A stretch of 64,000 nucleotides of DNA from Plantago ovata (Eukaryota; Streptophyta; Magnoliopsida; Lamiales; Plantaginaceae). Shown piece by piece: positions 23,854-37,000 of this stretch. The stretch is from the NCBI GenBank assembly GCA_028274465.1, contig CM051458.1, forward strand, positions 81,736,085 through 81,800,084, in the 5' to 3' direction. Under the pieces are notes generated by a model. The model had not been told where the DNA came from. It saw only the letters and a list, made by a program, of their open reading frames with translations, and ran no database searches. The translations under genes were made by a program, and so were the position numbers. Positions within the stretch are counted from its first letter, which is position 1, and every line of letters starts with the position of its first letter.

Positions 23854-24561
23854 TTAGAACAGAAAAATTATTACCTAGACCAGGTCTAGCATTAAATATT
23901 AAATGCTTAGACCTTGTGGTCATTATTATGCCACATCACTTAGTAGATGAATAAATAAATTAATAACAATTAAGGAAAGTAGATAATAAATAAATTAAAG
24001 AAAGTAGATAACAAATGGATTAATAACAATTAAATAAAATTATTAACCTTTAACCATCATCGAGAAATGATTTCTCCAACGCTACTACGTACATTCATTT
24101 TGTTTTTTTAGTGGCCTGACTTTCAATTACATATTTATGAATCATGAGAGAAGCAGATCTAGATCATGGCTCCATTTTGCTGTTGTAAGTTCAGCTTCTT
24201 TTTTTTAAATGCTAATTAAACCAACTAAATTAATAGAGAAAAGGTTATGGAAAAATAAAGTGCCGGAGAAATTAAGATGTAGATTAATGTAAATGAGTTC
24301 ATTTATCGATGGTGTAATTAATTTGTTTTTTATGGTTAATATATTTTTTTTCTTTATAATCAGCAAAATTTTATTAAGCACAAAATATGTAACAATTACA
24401 ACACAAATGCATTTATTTATGGTTAATATTTGGGTTATTGATTTTCTTTAATTATTATTAATTAATTTATTATCTACTAAGTGATGTGGCACAATTAGGA
24501 CCACATGGTCTAAGCATTTAACACTAGACCTGGTCTAGGTAATAATTTTCCTTTAGAACAG
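23854..24561. mobile_element. Mutator-type MITE with 9-bp target duplication
   Basis: Element 23863-24552 is flanked by ttagaacag at 23854-23862 and 24553-24561, an exact 9-bp match. The terminal inverted repeats are about 85 bp and highly similar, including aattattacctagaccaggt. It is non-coding and AT-rich inside. Confidence 0.88.
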
Positions 24562-24618
24562 GCCTCCGAACCCTTGAGATTTCCATGTACATGTGGGCAT
24601 GTGGTCCACATGTACATA

Positions 24619-24883
24619 TACTCTTTCCGCCCCACTCTAAATTAATCACTTTGCCATTTATGACGTCCCATTAGAAATTATCCATTCAAAAAATGGAAAC
24701 CTTTTATTAGTATTTTATTGTACTAACAACTCCAATTAATCACTTTAAACAATAAACAACACTTTCTCTACTTCACTTGTTCCTAATTTAGGACCACATC
24801 CAATATTATAATGCCAAAGTAAGAATTCCTTAAATTTTGTGTTTTAAATGAAGTTGGTAAATATAAATGGGACATAGGGAGTA
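24619..24883. mobile_element. Stowaway-type MITE
   Basis: Element 24621-24881 with TA on each side. The ends ctctttccgccccac and the reverse complement of gggacatagggag match the well-known CTCCCTCCGTCCC-type terminus of plant Stowaway elements. Confidence 0.82.
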
Positions 24884-25867
24884 CTAGATTTTTGGATTTT
24901 ACCATATACTCGTATATGATGATGATATATATGATACTCGTATGATGATATATATATACATGCCACGTGGGTTAATTTCACATATGTATGTAGCTAGACT
25001 TTGCAACTATTATCACAAAGTTTGTTGTACTTTTATTTTATCATATATATAGCTATACATTTCCATCATTATCACAAAACTGGATATATACTAACATTCT
25101 TATCAACTAAACCTCTCTAATTGCTAGATTTAATCAGATGACTTGCTTAGCTCGAAAAAAATAGTGATTATTTATTATAAATGTATATGTGAATTTCCGT
25201 TTGATCTCAAATTAATTTCAAATCATCTCGAAAAAGTTATAAAAAAGTTCAAATGTTAAGTACATAATGTTATCATACAAACAATTTGAGAATAATTCGA
25301 AGTCAAATATGTTCGACTGGATTATTTTCATTGCCTATTCGCTCTTTGTACCATTAGATCCTATTTTAATAAAACATTTTTAGATATAAATAAATGTCAA
25401 GAAATAAACCAGGATCGGGATTGAGGTATAAAATGACAATAATACTATGCCAGTTGTGTTTAAATTATATTAATTTAAGTTAGTAAGTCTTATGAGAAAA
25501 TTTAGCAAGTGGAGATATTTATTTGATAAGAAAATAATTATAGATAGTTTTGTGATATATTTTTTAAAGTAGAGCAAGTTATGTGATAAAATAAAGTATA
25601 ACTATTTTTTTGAAACAGATAAATTATAAAAGTATAACTATATATGTGATATAAGTTGCAAAGTATAGTTATATATGTGAAATTAACCCTATACACATTA
25701 TGAATGAGATTTTTATCTCTAAACTGATAATTAAATCATCCATCAAGTTTATGATATGTTTTTGACAACATATATTGTGTTATTCTTTATTTGTGTTATT
25801 AATTTTATTTATTATTATTAGAGGTATAATTGAAATATGAAAGATGATAAACTATAGTTTATTAACT
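24884..25867. other. Non-coding AT-rich spacer with (AT/GAT) microsatellites
   Basis: Simple tatatga/tatata tracts lie at 24905-24960. Otherwise I see nothing recognisable. Confidence 0.5.
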
Positions 25868-26231
25868 GATTGTTTGCAAATGCTTAATTAAATTGATTAT
25901 CTACTTTTCTATCCTAATAAGTAATTTTTTGGGTGTTTGCTTTTAGTGCTTATGTGTTTGATTCTCTATAATTAAGCAGACTAACCTTTGTAAATTGATG
26001 TTTTTAGAGCTTTAGGCAACTAAAAAGATAGTAAAGGTAATAAAATGTTAAATAAAGAATTGTTTTTAATATTTAAGTGGTTATTTTTATTTTAATCAAA
26101 CACTAAAATATTACTTAACTTTAACTTAGTATGTATATCAAACACCACACACTTTGGATTATAATCAAATTATTTGATCTTTTAAGCAAAAGTAATTAAT
26201 AATTGATTGTAATAACCATTTGCAAACACTA
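25868..26231. mobile_element. hAT-like MITE
   Basis: The ends tgtttgcaaatgcttaatta and the reverse complement of the right end (tgtttgcaaatggttattac) are inverted. The interior is AT-rich and partly palindromic. A half copy lies at 14150. No clear 8-bp duplication was found. Confidence 0.55.
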
Positions 26232-26617
26232 CCTAAGAAAATAAACTAACTTTATTAGCTTAAAAAAATAAGTTAGCTGATCCAAGAGCTTATAAGCTCT
26301 CGTTTACATAACAAATTTATTTCACATGACAATAAGTCTGTCACGTGAACGCGATCTTATAAACTTTTGGAGCTTATAAGCTAGTTGATAAGTTTTGGAG
26401 TTTATAAACTAGCTGATAAGCTAACGCTAAATAGAGCCTGAATGGAAAATGGATGGTGGAAGTGTATATTTTTAGAAAAGTTTACGAAGTGTATTGTGCA
26501 TGGTTTTCATTGAGTGTAACTTTTTTTTTGGATTATTATGAAAGTAGAATAACTTATATTTTTACTCATTTGAATTTGGGGAGTCTCTTGATTAGTGTTA
26601 TGGTTTTGATTTGAGAA

Positions 26618-27641
26618 TTTTTAATTGGGGCTATTACTTTTGGTACCCCTGCTATTGTCGAGTATTACGGATTAGTCCAGCTATATTTTTTATTACACGA
26701 GACTCCCTTACTAAACCAATGTAATTACATTTTAACCCACGGATTTGACTTTCTACGCTCTAAGCCCTGGAAATGACATTTATGCCCCCGCCGGAATTTC
26801 AGATTCTGAATTACGCCAAACAACATGAAGTTTCGTTTATTACAAATTCACCCCAAATGTTTTGACTTTTACAATATTAACACAAACAATTTATAAATTA
26901 ACCCACATAATTTAGCTATATTTCAAAATAGTTTACAAAATTATTTTAAAACAAACCCCTACAAAAAGTTGAATTTCAAAATGAGTCCCAAATTTTATTT
27001 TTTACCTTTTCTTTTTTTCTTTATTAAATAAAAATAAATAATACTAAATAAAAATAAATAAATAAATAAAAAATAAAGAGGAAGAACATGAACAGTAACT
27101 CCGATCGGAGCTTTCTGATCGGAGTACAAAGCTCCGATTGGGGCTTTGCAAAGCCCCAATCGGAGCTTGGCACAGCTCCAATCGGAACTGTGTTATACAG
27201 CTCCGATTGGAGCTGTGTTAAGCTCCAAACGGAGCTTAACAAAGCTCCGATTGGAGCTTTGCACAGATCCAGAGCTGTGCAAAGCTCCAATCGGAGCTGT
27301 GTAATCGGAGCTATAAACTCCGGTACCGGAGTTCTAACTTTGGTACCGGAGTTGGATTAAAAAAAAATGTAAAAGAAAAAAAAAAGAAAGAAAAGAGAAA
27401 AGAAAGAAAGACAAAAAAGAAAAATAGAAAAAAGAAAAGAAAGAAAAAACGAAAAGAAAGAAAAAATAGAAATTATATAGTTAAGGGCGTGTTTGGTTGA
27501 GCGAAAATTAGAAAACCCAACTTACCCGAGTCAAACACCGAAGGTCCGACTGGACTAAAATGTAATTAACCGCTATAGTTGGACTAGAATGAAAAGTGAG
27601 TGTTTAGTGGGGGTGGTAGATGTAATTTTATCTTTTTAATT
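26618..27641. mobile_element. Palindrome-bearing MULE-type element with 9-bp target duplication
   Basis: Element 26627-27632 is flanked by tttttaatt at 26618-26626 and 27633-27641. The imperfect inverted ends start ggggctattac and gataaaattac. The middle (27098-27320) is an array of nested palindromes of the type agctccgattggagct, followed by a purine-rich AAAGAA tract. Frames crossing the array are artefacts of the repeats. Confidence 0.8.
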
Positions 27642-27734
27642 TTAGGACTAAATAAAATTATTATAAAGTAATTTCGGGTAATTTTATACATTTGGGGTTA
27701 TATTACAAATTTATTTGTGATAAATTTTAAAAAT

Positions 27735-28082
27735 TTTAAAATATTGAGGCGAATTTATAATAAAACTTCAAGCTCGAACCCATTTGGTTTATGGAAACAC
27801 ATAGTGGTAGATCCACCTAATCTAAGGAAAGGAGGTAAAGGTGGGAAAAGAGGTCCAAAGAAAAAAGTGTTCTCTTCTTCATTGAGACTTTCTAATAAGT
27901 GTCTTGGGGGTAATCTTTCACAAAAGACGTTGTTCAAAGCAAGAAGAACCGAGGGGGAAGGGGTGTTGCGGATTAATCCAAAAAGAGGGAGAAGAATTCC
28001 GGAAGAAGTTCGGAATATCCAAATAGATGGAGGGGTGGAACCAACAACTAGTGACATTGTGGCTTGCAATAGAATTATTTAA
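27735..28082 (+). pseudogene. LINE C ORF1 3' portion
   Basis: A basic frame rich in Lys, Arg and Gly (RKGGKGGKRGPKKK) ending in a stop at 28080-28082, shortly upstream of ORF2. Position and composition fit the C-terminus of a plant LINE ORF1. No zinc knuckle is seen. Confidence 0.5.
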
Positions 28083-28260
28083 ACAAAGTGGTGTATTCGG
28101 AAGTAAAGGAGACGACTGGATTGGGTCAAGTGTTTGGTTTATTGGATGAGGATGATATGGATAGAACGGGTGTCGTAGTTTCTTCTTAGGAGGAAAGAGA
28201 TAGAAAAATGAGAGAGGATATGGCTCTAGAAATGGAGCTTGGTTCGATGAGCTGTGGATC

Positions 28261-31200
28261 ATGAAGATAGTTAGTTTCAACATAAGAGGGTTAGGGGGGT
28301 CGTTGAAGAAGAGGGAAGTGAGGAGAATTTTGGAACAAGAAAAAGTGGATTTTGTTTGTTTACAAGAAACTAAGAAGGACGCTTTTGTTAAGAAAGAGGT
28401 GGAGGCGTTGTGGGGTGATTCTAATGTAGAATGGATTTATTCGGGGTCCAATGGAGCTTCTGGAGGGTTGTTGTGTATGTGGAGTCCAAATGTATTCACA
28501 AAAGAAGATTTTTTGGGAGGGGGGGATGGAGCTTTAGGAGTGGTTGGAAGATGGGATGGTTTGCTAGTGAACATTGTAAATATTTATGCTCCTTGCTTGG
28601 CTACAAAGAGAAAGGACCTTTGACAAACTATTATTGGGAAATTAAGAGGGGATGAAGAGGGTCTTTGGTGCTTTGTGGTGACTTCAATGAAGTGAGATCA
28701 CCAAGGAAAGAAAAGGAAGGAGGAAGAAAGGAGATAGTTCAAGTTCTCTTTGTTTTAACTCGTTTATTGAGGAAGGAAAGCTCATAGATTTACCCTTGGG
28801 AAGAAGGAGATTCACTTGGTATAGGGATAATGGAACTTGTGGGAGTAGGTTGGATCGTTTCTTACTTTCTAGTAAATGGATCAAGAAATGACCGTCCCTT
28901 ACTCAAGTGGGACTTAAAAGACGAATTTCCGATCATGTTGCAATTGTACTCAAAGAAGATGGACGGGATTGGGGTCTAAAACCGTTCCGTTTTGTGAATG
29001 CTTGGGTGATGGAAAAGAGTTTTAGAGATCTTGTAGAAAAAACTTGGAAGGAGGAGGATATTACGGGTTGGAGTAGCTTTGTGGTAAAGGCAAAACTCAA
29101 GAAATTGAAATCGAGAATCAAAGTGTGGAATGAAAGGGAGTTTGGAGAGCTAGACAAAAAAATTGAGAAGCTAGAGGGAGTCTTAAATAGGTTGGACTTG
29201 GATTTTGAGGGAAATGAACAGGGGAATCAGGCTAATGGGTCGATAGACTTGGGAGCTCAAGAGGCCCATTCGTTGTTGGGTGCTAGAGAGTTGGTATTGG
29301 GTGGCTTGGGAACACATCAGACCCATTTCACAGAGGCCCAATCACAGTTGGGAGAAGGAGGGGCGGCCTCACAGGCCCAGTCGGTGGAAGCAGCCCAACC
29401 AAGCACACAGAGTGCTTCACAGGCCCAGTTTATTCCTTCTCTAGGGACGGGCCAGAGACCGGGAGTCCATCAAACAAGCCCTTTGGAGCATCAAAAGGAG
29501 TTGGGAGAGAAGGACTTAGAGCAAAGAAGAGAAGCAAGTTTCGAACTTCAAAGATTGCTCTTGCATAAAGAATCAATTCGTTGTCAACAAGCCAAGAAAA
29601 AATGGATCAAGGAGGATGATGCCAACTCAAAATTTTTCCATAGTGTTGTGGCTAGAAGAGGTAGGATGAAAGTTTTGAGAGGCCTTCGCTTAAAGGGTCG
29701 TTGGGTGGAGAAGGTGGAGGAAGTGAAGGAAGGAGTAGCGGCTTTCTTTGAGGAACTCTTCCAAAAAAGAGAGGTAGAAACCTTTAAGATAAAAGGTTTA
29801 GATGGTCCTTCCCTTAGTGAAGTCTCGAAGTCTTTTCTAGAAAAGTCGTTTGAAGAAAGGAAGATCAAAGAAGCGGTTTGGGATTGTGGGCATGATAAGA
29901 GCCTGGGACCGGATGGGTTTGGGGGCATGTTCTTCAAGTCTTTTTGGGAGGTGGTTAAAGAGGATGTGTGCAAGGTGTTTACGGATTTCCACTCAAATGG
30001 TAAGCTTTGCAAGGGAATTAATAGCACTTTTATCACGTTAATACCTAAGAAGTCAAGTCCTTTGAGCTTGGGAGGATATAGACCTATTTCTCTCGTGGGG
30101 AGTCTTTACAAAGTGATTTCAAAAGTACTTGCAAACCGGCTTAGTAGTGTTTTGGAGGAAGTTATTTCTACCAACCAATCGACGTTTATAGGAAATTGCA
30201 ATATTTTGGACGGGGTACTCATTGCTAATGAGATAGTAGACGAGACAAAGAAGAGAAAAAAGAAGATCTTCCTCTTCAAAATCGACTTTGAGAAAGCCTA
30301 CGATTCCGTAGATTGGGATGCTTTGTTTCAAGTATTGGAGTTGTTGGGGTTTGGTGGAAAGTGGATAGGGTGGATAAGGGAGTGTGTAACAACGGTAACG
30401 ACGTCGGTGCTAGTCAATGGAAGCCCAACGAGAGAGTTTCCTATCAAAAGAGATTTGAGGCAAGGGGATCCGCTTTCTCCTTTTTTATACCTAGTGATGG
30501 CGAAGTGCTTGAGTAGGCTTCTAGTAAAGGCGTGTAAGTTGAAGAAATTGAATCCGGTTTGGGTAGGGGAGAAGAAAATTCCCATCTCACATCTCCAATT
30601 CGCGGACGACTCATTGATTTTTGGAGAGGCAACAAAGGAAAACATAGTGGTGGTTAAAGGCGTGTTGAAACTTTTTGAATTGGTTTCGGGTCTCAAAATA
30701 AACTTCAAGAAGTGCACACTTATGGGAGTAGGGGTGGAGGATGAGGTGTTGAGTGATTGGGCTAGCTCTCTAAATTGTGAAGTAGGAAGTTTCCCCTTTT
30801 CTTACTTGGGGTTACCGGTTGGTGGTGTTTGCTAGAGATAAAAAACTATGGAAGGGGGTGAGGGAGAGCTTCCTTAAACGCCTTGGATCTTGGGACAATA
30901 GATTCCTATCCTTAGGAGGTAGGGTGGTTCTTGTGAATTCGATTTTGAGTGCTTTGCCTATTTATTACCTTTCCTTTTTCAAACTTCCTTTGGAAGTGGG
31001 GAAGGAGTTGATGGGTTTACAAAACAAACTTCCTTTGGGGTGGAGGCATGGAAAAGGAGAAAAGGAAAATTCCTTGGGTGGCATGGGACAAAGTGTGCAA
31101 TCCAAAAGAGAAAGGTGGTCTTGGGGTAAAAAAATTTACTATCTTCAATAGGGCTCTACTTGGAAGGTGGGGGTGGAGAATTTTGAAAGGAGGAAATGAG

Positions 31201-32170
31201 CTATGGCTCCAAGTCTTATTTTCGAAATATGGTGATTGGAAGACCAATGTGGAGAAATGGAAGAAGGGCAAAAGAGGGACTTCTAAGTGGTCGGAGTGGT
31301 GGAAGAATATAGTGTTGGGTGGAAGTGATTGATTTATCTCAAAGTTCAAGAGGATAATCGGGGATAGAGGTGAAACTTCCTTTTGGGAGGAAGTTTGGCA
31401 AGATAGGGGGATAATCTTGAAAGATTTGTTCCCTAGGCTCTACATGTTGGAGGTGGACAAAGAGTGTAGGGTAAATCAAAGGTTGGGAAGAGGGTTGGAA
31501 GGTAGTAGATTTGAGGGATCATGGAGAAGAGATCTCTTTGTGTTGGAAAAGGAAGAGGAGAACAAGTTGAAGGATCTAGTAGAGAAGATGAGTATCCGTG
31601 AGAACTCCAAGGATGAATGGTGTTGGGGTGTGTCAACCGATGATGCTTACTCGACTAGGGAAGACTATAAAGTTTTAAATGTGAATGAAGGGGTGTTGGA
31701 CTTGGCAAGATGGACAAAGGAGATATGGTCAAAATGGGTACCATCTAAAGTAAACACCTTCTTCTGGAAAGCTCTTCAAGATCGAATTTCCTCCAAAGTC
31801 AATCTTCGAAAAAGAGGGGTGTTTGTGAGTGAGTCGGAGTACAACTGCAAATTGTGTGATAAAGAGGAGGAAACGATGTGGCATATCCTTAGGGGTTGTA
31901 GTTTTGCTAATAAGGTGTGGGTTTAGTGGGAAACTGAATTCAAGTAGAGTTTAAAGAGGAGCCGGATCTTTTTGCGTGTCTTGATAGTTTTGTAAACTTG
32001 GCACCAAGAGGCAAGAAAAGGGTGTGGCAAATCTTTTGGCAAAGTACAATTTGGAACCTTTGGTTGAATCGTAATCTAAAGATCTTCAAAGGAGAGGAAC
32101 TTTCTCCGGGACAAGTGTTGGAAAAGATCAAACTCAATTGTTGGTGGTGGTTCAAAGGGAAATGAGGGCT
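28261..32170 (+). pseudogene. LINE C ORF2 (endonuclease-reverse transcriptase), broken
   Basis: The endonuclease starts at 28261 (VSFNIRGLGG, LQETKKD) and stops at 28623. The GDFNEV motif follows in another frame near 28679. The long frame 28907-30835 (642 aa) begins with ISDH, then a linker, then the reverse transcriptase with LIPKK, DFEKAYDSVDW, RQGDPLSPFLY and FADDSLIF. It continues in 30819-31151, 31048-31332 and 31417-31926, the last with the zinc motif CKLCDKEEETMWHILRGC. The linker contains an in-frame Gln/Ala/Gly-rich insertion (about 29215-29520) absent from LINE A. Confidence 0.87.
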
Positions 32171-32682
32171 CAAGGAGTATGATCGAGTACATGATTGGCT
32201 CTTGGAACCACGAAAATGTTTAAACTTGTAGGAGGGTGAAAGAAGCGAACGAGGAGACTAGGGGAGAGTGGAGAGATTGAGGAGTTTCTTTTTACTAACA
32301 TCTCATGGTTTGTCTCTATGTGGTGCTTGTGTTGTGTCGGTGCCGAGGACTTGGTGGGAGCTTGAAACCGTGGGATCGGTTTGAATATGGTTCACGTTGT
32401 TGACTTTGGTAAGAGACTCAAAAGGGGTCTTTTCTCCTTTGGGTTTAAACTAGTCTCGTTTACTCTTTGATTACGTCTTAAATTACTTGCCACTTGATGG
32501 TAGATGTGCTTTGGGTGGAGAATTAGATGGGATCCAATTTTGTAGAAGCCATCCCGCTTTTACAAGGTTCTACCTTGGCGTTTGATGGATGTATTGTGAA
32601 CCCATTCTAATAAGCTCGCCTAACGCCCATTTATGCCCATAGGGTGGAGGAATGTAATCCTAGGGTATTCGGGTACGTAGGA

Positions 32683-33055
32683 AGGGGAATTCGGAACATA
32701 AAGTGAGGAATAGACTATATCTCCAACGCGTTAAGGAAACGACGTTTGTTTGGAGTATAGGAAAATTATTTTAAATTACTTGCCTTATGTTTCGATTTCT
32801 CTTAGTGCGTTTATTGTGGTGTTCGGCCTTTTGGTGGATTTTTCTATCCTCGGGGTGTGTTGGTTTGCCAAGTTGTTGGGAGTGACATTTCCGGTTTGAC
32901 ATTTGGTGGTGGACCTATGTTTCATTGTTACTTGGAACATTGGTAGGAAGGGGAATTCAAAACATAAAGAGAGGAATAGACTATATCTCCAACGCGTTAA
33001 GGAAACCGGCGTTTGTTTGGAGTATAGGGAAATTATTTTAAATTACTTGTCTTAT
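32683..33055 (+). repeat. Direct repeat in LINE C 3' UTR
   Basis: A block of about 100 bp at 32683-32785 recurs at 32949-33051 (offset 266 bp) with few differences, including gactatatctccaacgcgtt. Confidence 0.85.
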
Positions 33056-33383
33056 ATTTTGAGTCCTCTTGGTGCGGTTTTGGTGGTGATCGGTCCCTTG
33101 GTTGGCTCCTTGTTTCTCCTGTTCATGTTGGTGCCCTTATTTGAAGCTGAGTGTTTTTTAGAGTTGTGATGGCCTTGTTGAAGCATTTTGTAAATCACTT
33201 TGAAGCACTCAATGGATTAGTTCTCTGTCGGTTTTTGTTTTTAGTTGATTGGTTTGGGAGCTGTTGGTTCTTTGCTTCGTTTTTTTCCTTTTTTCTTTTT
33301 TCGTTGTAATGATGTTTACGCTTCGAGCATTTCTTATGCTCCTTTATATATAAATTATTTGGCCATTTCAACAAAAAAAAAAT

Positions 33384-34009
33384 TATAAAGAAAATGGGAT
33401 CGATAAATATCACGGGCCCTCGAGTTAAGGGATTGCAATTTCCTGGTTAGTGTTAACACGCTGATTAAGGATGAACAAAAAACAAAAGAAGAAATCCAGA
33501 GAAAAATTAAGAAACTAAGAACATGAAATCGTGATGCTCAAGTTCGGCATCTTTGATAGCTCAATACGCCTTAGTTCGACACACAAAGCGCCGCAACAAA
33601 ACTCAGCAGCGGGAACGTTTTAACGTTGCATTCCATTGCACCAGCCACACTGGAATGAAACGGTACATACAGCTACGCCATTCTTATCCTCTGCTCAGCT
33701 AAATTCTAGATGGATCGAAATGTTACCCCATTTGTAACAAAGTGGTTTTACTGTTTGTACTATGAAGAAGTAAAATCCCCAATCTATTATAATTGCAGAA
33801 TGGTTTTACACTTTTACTGTTTGTACTATGATAGTAATAAAACCAATACCAAATCCAATTGCCGTTTTACACAAGCTAGTTTTCCTCTGTAAGTTCTCAG
33901 CTATTCATTTCAGAAGCAATAAAAATCCCTAAACCCTAGTTGTGTTTTCTGCAATTTCTTATTAATTCCTTTCGTTACAGTAAGTATAAACATCAACCGA
34001 TCGGAGGAG
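33384..34009. other. Upstream flank of the crotonase gene
   Basis: Non-coding. A likely 5' leader precedes the ATG at 34010 (ccctaaaccctagttgtgtt at about 33930). No TATA box could be assigned with confidence. Confidence 0.4.
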
Positions 34010-37000
34010 ATGATGGAGAACGAGATGGTGGAGGTTGGAGCAGACGGTGTTGCAGTTGTTTCGATCAATAATACACCTCTGGATCTTCTATCTACTGAGA
34101 GTATCATCCTTACTTTACTGCACCTTTTCATTTGCATATTTAATGTGAAGAATTATGAGCATGTTGAGATTTATTTCCTTTTTTTATTTTATTTATACAA
34201 GTATTAGATTAGACTTGACTAAATATAGTATAGAATATAATCTTCCTGGACCTACCGTCTACCACCAGTCATTTTCATGCTTTTTTTTTTTTTTTCCCTT
34301 CGTCTGAATACCTTGCATTATTTTTTATATGATTCCTTGATTTCCAGTGATGTTAAGCTTTAAGGCAAAGCTGGAGGAAACTCTATTAAGAGATAATGTG
34401 AAAGCTGTTGTTATTACTGGTAAGATGATATAATTTTTCCTAGTTTGTAGGTACGGTTGTCTTAACTTCATGCATGTTAGTAATATTTTTACAAGTCACT
34501 TTTCACTCTTATGAGATAATTTTCTTGTACTACGATTGTTAAATTACAATTTCAATCCAGTTTTTCATCAAGCCAAGTAAAGTTTCATGTGTGCATCTCT
34601 ACATATCTGTATCATTCATCTTATATAAACCTTGGCACTTTTTGTTACATTGGTATCTTATTTAAGAAAATTTTGATCCACCTTTACTAAAATCATGAAA
34701 ATACTAAATGAAAATGGAATAATTATAGAATATTGAACCTAGGGAGATGCTGAGAGTGTTTATATGCAGGTACAAAAGGGAATTTTTGTGGAGGCTTTGA
34801 ATTAAGGGCTTTTGGTGGACCATTTCAAGTGAAAAGAGGTATGAGATATTATAACAATATTGTTTGAGTAGTACCTTTACGTTTCTGTTGTTCTAAGAAG
34901 TTGATATATTGCTGCAACAGCTAAAATAGAGCTCGGGTATTTTTCTATTCATCACAGAAACATTGGAAGGTACTCTCTCAACACACCAACTCCCCACTCC
35001 CCACTCCCAACTGGTATTTAATTCTTTGTATCTTTTCACCATTATATACTGTTTCATTGTAGCTGCAAAAAAACCAGTTGTAGCTGCTATTGAAGGGATG
35101 GCTTTTGGTTGTGGACTAGAAATTGCTCTTGTACGTATAATTTCGCTTCTCTCAGTCTTCCTCTTGTCGGCTCGTTACTTGCTTATAACACACTGCTGCT
35201 CTTTTGAGCTACATTTTGTGCTCAATTGGGGCATCTAAGTTGGAGAGTGTATTTGGTTTAGTTAGTAATGCATATTATGTTGATCAATAGAAAAGAATTT
35301 TAAGCGTTAACTGAGCTTGTTTGACCACTTGACCACCTAAAGTCTGTTAGTTGAATACCTTAATGGTAGCTGATCAACTGGTTGGTTTGTGAAACTATTT
35401 CAGGTAGCTTATGAAAAAATAAACTAGCTGATTTGTGAAACTAGTTGATTAAGGTTTTGTTTAGTGTTAGCTTATCACCCTAGTTCAACTTGTTTGGCCA
35501 TTCGATCACAATAAATAAATCTGTTATGTGAATGCTTAACTGGTAGCTTAACATCTAGGCTCTAGCTAACCTGTGAAGCTACTTGAGGTAACTTATAATA
35601 AAAATAAGTTAGCTGATTTGTTTTTATATTCTATGTTTAGTAAATCAACGAATTTAAGAAGCACCTCTAGAACCAACTAGCTTATCATCTAGATTTGCTA
35701 AACAGAGCCTAAGGTGCAAGTTATTGATCAGTTCAATTTGAAATCGAGTGTAGAGAACACGACAATACAATCAAAACTTGATTCTTCATGAGCATCAGGC
35801 ATGCTACAGGGATTAGTTGCATCTAACACTTCAATGGTTCTTCTTTCCTAGGCATGTCATGCACGCATATCAACTTCCACTGCACAGCTTGGACTTCAGT
35901 ATGGAATTCTTCCTGGATTTGGAGGTACATATGGTTTATCCTAGACATCTTTCGGTCCAAAATGCTCAATAGTCTGTGTTGGTTTACAAAACCAGTTTCA
36001 CTATGTTTTTAAAATTTTTATTTACTCTCTCATAAAAGTATTTAACTGAAGTACTTACTGCACTATACGTGCAAAAATAAATAAATAATTAAAATGCTTG
36101 TTTGAGCCATGTTGATACCCCCCCCCCCCCCCAAAACCACCACCACCACCAAACAAAAGAAAAATCCCTTCTCAGACTGTATTTACTTGGTGAATAGGTT
36201 TGTGCGGAATATAGCAACTTCAATAAAATTCATCTGCTTCTTCAGAACCAAATCTACAAGACAAACTATAAGTGATGACTTGATGATTATACTGCACATG
36301 GAACTGTATGTTTAATGTGGTTCAGAGGTGATATGAGTGGGGAACCAAGTGTGTCCTTGCAGTCTTTTTTTGTTAACTTTAAGCATCTGATATGTTTAGA
36401 AAGATGGTGGTGGTTTGATTGATTAGTTTATTATCAAATTAAATGCCCCGGTATGTTTCCTGCATGCATGTGTGTAAAATATTAGGATCTGCCAGTTTTT
36501 GGGAGGTAACGTATAGATAGATATCCATTTAAATGGTTACATGATAAAGGGATTTGGCAGTACTTGCAATTGTTAGAATTTCTCAGTTCCATTTAAATGA
36601 AAGCATCTCAATTAATTGTACTGAGTGTCATATTTTGGTTCTGAAACAGTCTATGATTTGACGTGATGTTTCTTGATGTTGTTATGGAATAAGCATTGTC
36701 GGTATATGCTTTTACTCATACTTGGTTTATTTGCCACAGGAACTCAAAGGCTTCCTAGGCTTGTTGGGCTAGCTAAATCCCTTGAAATGATTTTGGTACT
36801 AAATCTTTTACTTAATTTCTGTGACTGGGTTTCTTCTTTTACCATTTCATAAAATATTTTATGGTTTCAATCAGATGTCAAAGCGAGTAAATGGGGAGGA
36901 AGCTCGAAGACTATCACTAGTGGATGCCATAGCTCCCGCTGGTGAATTAATTGCAGTAGCTCGTCAGTGGGCTTTGGGTATATTTGAACAGAGAAAACCC

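Larger units (their letters stand above)
27735..33383 (+). mobile_element. L1-type LINE C, decayed
   Basis: Contains the end of ORF1 (to about 28082), ORF2 (28261 to about 32165), a long 3' UTR with a repeated block, and a poly(A) tail at 33372-33381. It is related to LINE A. The 5' part of ORF1 is missing next to the MULE-type element ending at 27632. Multiple stops and frameshifts are present. Confidence 0.88.

Noticed and set aside
27024-27360. Frames with repeated SDW/APIGA phrases on both strands
   Set aside because: Produced by the agctccgatt palindrome array of a transposon; the same happens at 52331-52720.
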